From the NCBI GenBank assembly GCA_033782935.1, contig JAWQEG010000292.1, positions 616,001-680,000 on the forward strand: a stretch of DNA of 64,000 nucleotides, written 5' to 3'. Positions 60,547 to 64,000 of the stretch are shown here, piece by piece. The notes under the pieces were generated by a model. It was not told the DNA's origin, did no database searches, and saw only the letters and a list, made by a program, of their open reading frames with translations. Position numbers and translations under genes: made by a program. The stretch is from Petrolisthes cinctipes (lineage: Eukaryota > Arthropoda > Malacostraca > Decapoda > Porcellanidae). Position 1 is the first letter of the stretch. Each line of letters starts with the position of its first letter.

Positions 60547-62869
60547 GGTCCCAGAAGGTATCTGTACATGCCTACTCCGTGTTAGAGTATTTTCAAAATA
60601 CAGGCCAAAAACATACTGAAAATCGATCTTTTAGGTGCCCAAAAGTCGATATGTGCATGCATCTTCTGTACCCGTTTATATCTCAAATTCTGGCCATAAA
60701 CACCCGAAAATTCGATATTTTGGGGTCCCAGAAGCTATCTGTACATGCCTACTCCGTGTTAGAGTATTTTCAAAATTCAGGCCCAAAACATGCTGAAAAT
60801 CGATATTTTTGGTGCCCAAAGTCAATATGTGCATGTATCTTCTGTACCCGTTTATATCTCAAATTCAGGCTCAAAACACCCGAAAATTCAATATTTTGGG
60901 GTCCCAGAAGCAATCTGTACATGCCTACTCAGTGCTAGAATATTTTCAAAATATAGGCTAAAAACATGCTAAAAATCGATCTTTTAGGTGCCAAAAAATC
61001 GATATCTCAAATTCAGTCCCATACCACCCGAAAATTCGATATTTAGAGGTTCCAGAAGGTATCTGTACATGCCTACTCCGTGTTAGAGTATTTTCAAAAT
61101 ACAGGCCAAAAACATACTGAAAATCGATCTTTTAGGTGCCCAAAAGTCGATATGTGCATGCATCTTCTGTACCCGTTTATATCTCAAATTCTGGCCCTAA
61201 ACACCCGAAAATTCGATATTTTGGGGTCCCAGAAGCGATCTGTACATGCCTACTAAGTGTTAGAGTATTTTCAAAATTCAGGCCCAAAACATGCTGAAAA
61301 TCGATATTTTTGGTGCCCAAAGTCAATATGTGCATGTATCTTCTGTACCCGTTTATATCTCAAATTCAGGCTCAAAACACCCGAAAATTCAATATTTTGG
61401 GGTCCCAGAAGCAATCTGTACAGTGCTAGAATATTTTCAAAATATAGGCTAAAAACATGCTAAAAACCGATCTTTTAGGTGCCAAAAAGTCGATATCTCA
61501 AATTCAGTCCCAAAACACCCGAAAATTCGATATTTAGGGGTCCCAGAAGCGATCTGTACATGCCTACTCAGTGTTAGAGTATTTTCAAAATACGGGCCCA
61601 AAACATGCTGAAAATCGATATTTTAGATGCCAAAAGTCAATATGTGCATGTATCTTCTGTACCCGTTTATATCTCAAATTCAGGCTCAAAACAAACGAAA
61701 ATTCAATATTTTGGGGTCCCAGAAGCCATCTGTACATGCCTACACAGTGCTAGAATATTTTCAAAATATAGGCTTTTATAAAAACATGCTAAAAATCGAC
61801 ATTTTAGGTGCCAAAAAATCGATATATCAAATTCAGTCCCTAAACACCCGAAAATTCGATATTTAGAGGTCCCAGAAGGTATCTGTACATACCTACTCCG
61901 TGTTAGAGTATTTTCAAAATACAGGCCAAAAACATACTGAAAATCGATCTTTTAGGTGCCCAAAAGTCGATATGTGCATGCATCTTCTGTACCCGTTTAT
62001 ATCTCAAATTCTGGCCATAAACACCCGAAAATTCGATATTTTGGGGTCTCAGAAGCAATCTGTACATGCCTACTCAGTCTTGGAGTATTTTCAAAATTCA
62101 GGCCCAAAACATGCTGAAAATCGATATTTTTTGTGCCCAAAGTCAATATGTGCATGTATCTTCTGTACCCGTTTATATCTCAAATTCAGGCTCAAAACAC
62201 CCGAAAATTCAATATTTTGGGGTCCCAGAAGCAATCTGTACATGCCTACTCAGTGCTAGAATATTTTCAAAATATAGGCTAAAAACATGCTAAAAATCGA
62301 TCTTTTAGGTGCCAAAAAGTCGATATCTCAAATTCAGTCCCAAAACACCTGAAAATTCGATATTTAGGGTTTCCAGAAGCGATCTGTACATGCCTACTCC
62401 GTGTTAGAGTATTTTCAAAATACATGCTCAAAACATACTGAAAATCGATCTTTTAGGTGCACAAAAGTCGATATGTGCATGCATCTTCAGTACCCGTTTA
62501 TATCTCAAATTCAGGCTCAAAACACCCGAAAATTCAATATTTTGGGGTCCAAGAAGCAATCTGTACATGCCTACTCAGTGTTAGAGTATTATCAAAATAC
62601 AGGCCCAAAACAAGCTGAAAATCGATATTTTAGATGCCCAAAGTCAATATGTGCATGTATCTTCTGTACCCGTTTATATCTAAAATTCAGGCTCAAAACA
62701 CCCGAAAATTCAATATTTTGGGGTCCCAGAAGCAATCTGTACATGCCTACACAGTGCTAGAATGTTTTCAAAATATAGGCTTAAAACATACTAAAAATCG
62801 ACATTTTAGGTGCCAAAAAATCGATATCACAAATTCAGTCCCAAAACACCCGAAAATTCGATATTTAGA
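60547..62869 (+). repeat. 2323-bp tandem duplication, copy 2
   Basis: Repeats 58224-60546 with all rare marks. Small differences: GAAGCTATCTG (60735), GAGGTTCCAG (61048), GTGTTAG in place of GTGTCAG in the L2b at 61539, CATACCTACTCC near 61890 and ATATCTAAAATTC at 62678. Confidence 0.92.
61774..61783. repeat. TTTTATAAAA palindromic insertion (copy 2)
   Basis: Same insertion, 2323 bp downstream, inside the duplicated unit. Confidence 0.88.
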
Positions 62870-64000
62870 GGTCCCAGAAGGTATCTGTACATGCCTACTC
62901 CGTGTTAGAGTATTTTCAAAATACAGGCCAAAAACATACTGAAAATCGATCTTTTAGGTGCCCAAAAGTCGATATGTGCATGCATCTTCTGTACCCGTTT
63001 ATATCTTAAATTCTGGCCCTAAACACCCGAAAATTCGATATTTTGGGGTCCCAGAAGCGACCTGTACATGCCTACTCCGTGTTAGAGTATTTTCAAAATT
63101 CAGGCCCAAAACATGCTGAAAATCGATCTTTTAGGTGCACAAAAGTCGATATGTGCATGCATCTTCAGTACCCGTTTATATCTCAAATTCAGGCTCAAAA
63201 CACCCGAAAATTCGATATTTTGGGGTTCCAGAAGCAATCTGTACATGCCTACTCCGTGTTAGAGTATTTTCAAAATACATGCTCAAAACATACTGAAAAT
63301 CGATCTTTTAGGTGCACAAAAGTCGATATGTGCATGCATCTTCAGTACCCGTTTATATCTCAAATTGAGGCTCAAAATACCCGAAAATTCAATATTTTGG
63401 GGTCCCAGAAGCAATCTGTACATGCCTACTCAGTGTTAGAGTATTTTCAAAATACAGGCCCAAAACATGCTGAAAATCGATATTTTAGATGCCAAAAGTC
63501 AATATGTGCATGTATCTTCTGTACCCGTTTATATCTCAAATTCAGGCTCAAAACACCCGAAAATTCAATATTTTGGGGTCCCAGAAGCAATCTGTACATG
63601 CCTACACAGTGCTAGAATATTTTCAAAATATAGGCTAAAAACATGCTAAAAATCGACATTTTAGGTGCCAAAAAATCGATATATCAAATTCAGTCCCAAA
63701 ACACCCGAAAATTCGATATTTAGAGGTCCCAGAAGGTATCTGTACATGCCTACTCCGTGTTAGAGTATTTTCAAAATACAGGCCAAAAACATACTGAAAA
63801 TCAATCTTTTAGGTGGGCAAAAGTCGATATGTGCATGCATCTTCTGTACCCGTTTATATCTCAAATTCAGGCTCAAAACACCCGAAAATTCAATATTTTG
63901 TGGTCCCAGAAGCAATCTGTACATAGGCACTCAGTGCTAGAATATTTTCAAAATATAGGCTAAAAATATGCTAAAAATCGATCATTTAGGTGCCAAAAAG
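62870..64000 (+). repeat. Closing block, last monomer cut by the window end
   Basis: Starts: 62870 L1, 63047 L2/L1b hybrid, 63224 L1b, 63401 L2b, 63577 S2, 63725 L1 hybrid (GGTGGGCAAAAG) and 63902 S1 variant (ACATAGGCACTCAG), which is truncated at 64000. 63047 resembles the hybrids at 48924 and 51703. About 63577-64000 matches 57751-58174, so the exchange network continues beyond the window. Confidence 0.85.

Larger units (their letters stand above)
1..64000 (+). repeat. Continuous satellite DNA array, 148/176/177-bp monomers
   Basis: Every line of the window carries the same repeat. GGTCCCAGAAG (or a one-base variant) returns every 138-178 bp from base 1 to the end, always in the same orientation. 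Between these motifs the order is constant: TGTACATGCC, TATTTTCAAAAT, a CGAT-rich stretch, CCCGTTTATAT (absent in short monomers), and CACCCGAAAATTC. There is no intervening unique DNA, transposon or gene. One long monomer counts to 72 G+C in 177 bp. Arrays of this size, monomer length and homogeneity are known from centromeric and pericentromeric heterochromatin of plants and animals. A centromeric role here is inferred only. I do not recognise the satellite family. Confidence 0.98.

Noticed and set aside
1..64000. CRISPR array
   Set aside because: The repeated unit is the whole 148-177 bp sequence. There are no short repeats separated by unique spacers.

Overview
The whole 64 kb window is one uninterrupted tandem satellite DNA array. 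I find no protein-coding gene, RNA gene, transposon, CRISPR array or stretch of unique sequence. The repeat is AT-rich (about 41% GC by hand count of one monomer). Its basic length is 176-177 bp and its layered higher-order organisation is typical of eukaryotic centromeric or pericentromeric heterochromatin. I do not recognise the family, so the taxon and the centromeric role are inferences. Monomer size and repeated CAAAA motifs would fit a plant, but an animal cannot be excluded.

Monomers are numbered here from the recurring GGTCCC motif, with six main classes. L1 and L1b are 177 bp, L2 and L2b are 176 bp, and S1 and S2 are 148 bp. The long monomer is itself an old dimer of two half-repeats (89 + 88 bp, about 69% identical). 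The short monomers are long monomers that lost exactly 29 bp between two ATAT copies. Usual orders are the trimer L-L2-S (501 bp) and the hexamer L1-L2-S1-L1b-L2b-S2 (1002 bp). There are roughly 380 monomers, all in the same orientation.

Layout. 1-14018 is mostly 501/1002-bp units with a three-copy 825-bp pentamer (1326-3800), a 2504-bp unit partly duplicated (5481-9015), and a return of the window-start sequence at 9515. 14019-20528 is irregular trimers and dimers. From 20529 a 10-bp-deleted short monomer (138 bp) appears and recurs. 24487-28493 is a 1827-bp unit in two full copies and part of a third. 31440-32416 is a run of L-S dimers. 37095-45963 is built from a 786-bp block (A) and a 2131-bp block (B) in the order A-B-A-A-B-A-B', and A and B both begin with a 30-bp-deleted 147-bp monomer. 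48747-59215 holds a 2779-bp offset repeat and a nearly perfect 4095-bp tandem duplication of 25 monomers. 58224-62869 is a 2323-bp tandem duplication. The window ends inside a short monomer.

The block lengths equal the sums of their monomer lengths (for example 2131, 1827, 2323, 2504, 2779 and 4095). This supports growth by unequal exchange between monomers in register. The most unusual signals are the paralogous deletion hotspot in both half-repeats, the core-nucleosome-like sizes of the deleted monomers, a dyad kept by paired changes, and a palindrome-forming mutation later copied by block duplication. Open reading frames on the plus strand are by-products of a 177-bp (59-codon) period and are not annotated as genes.
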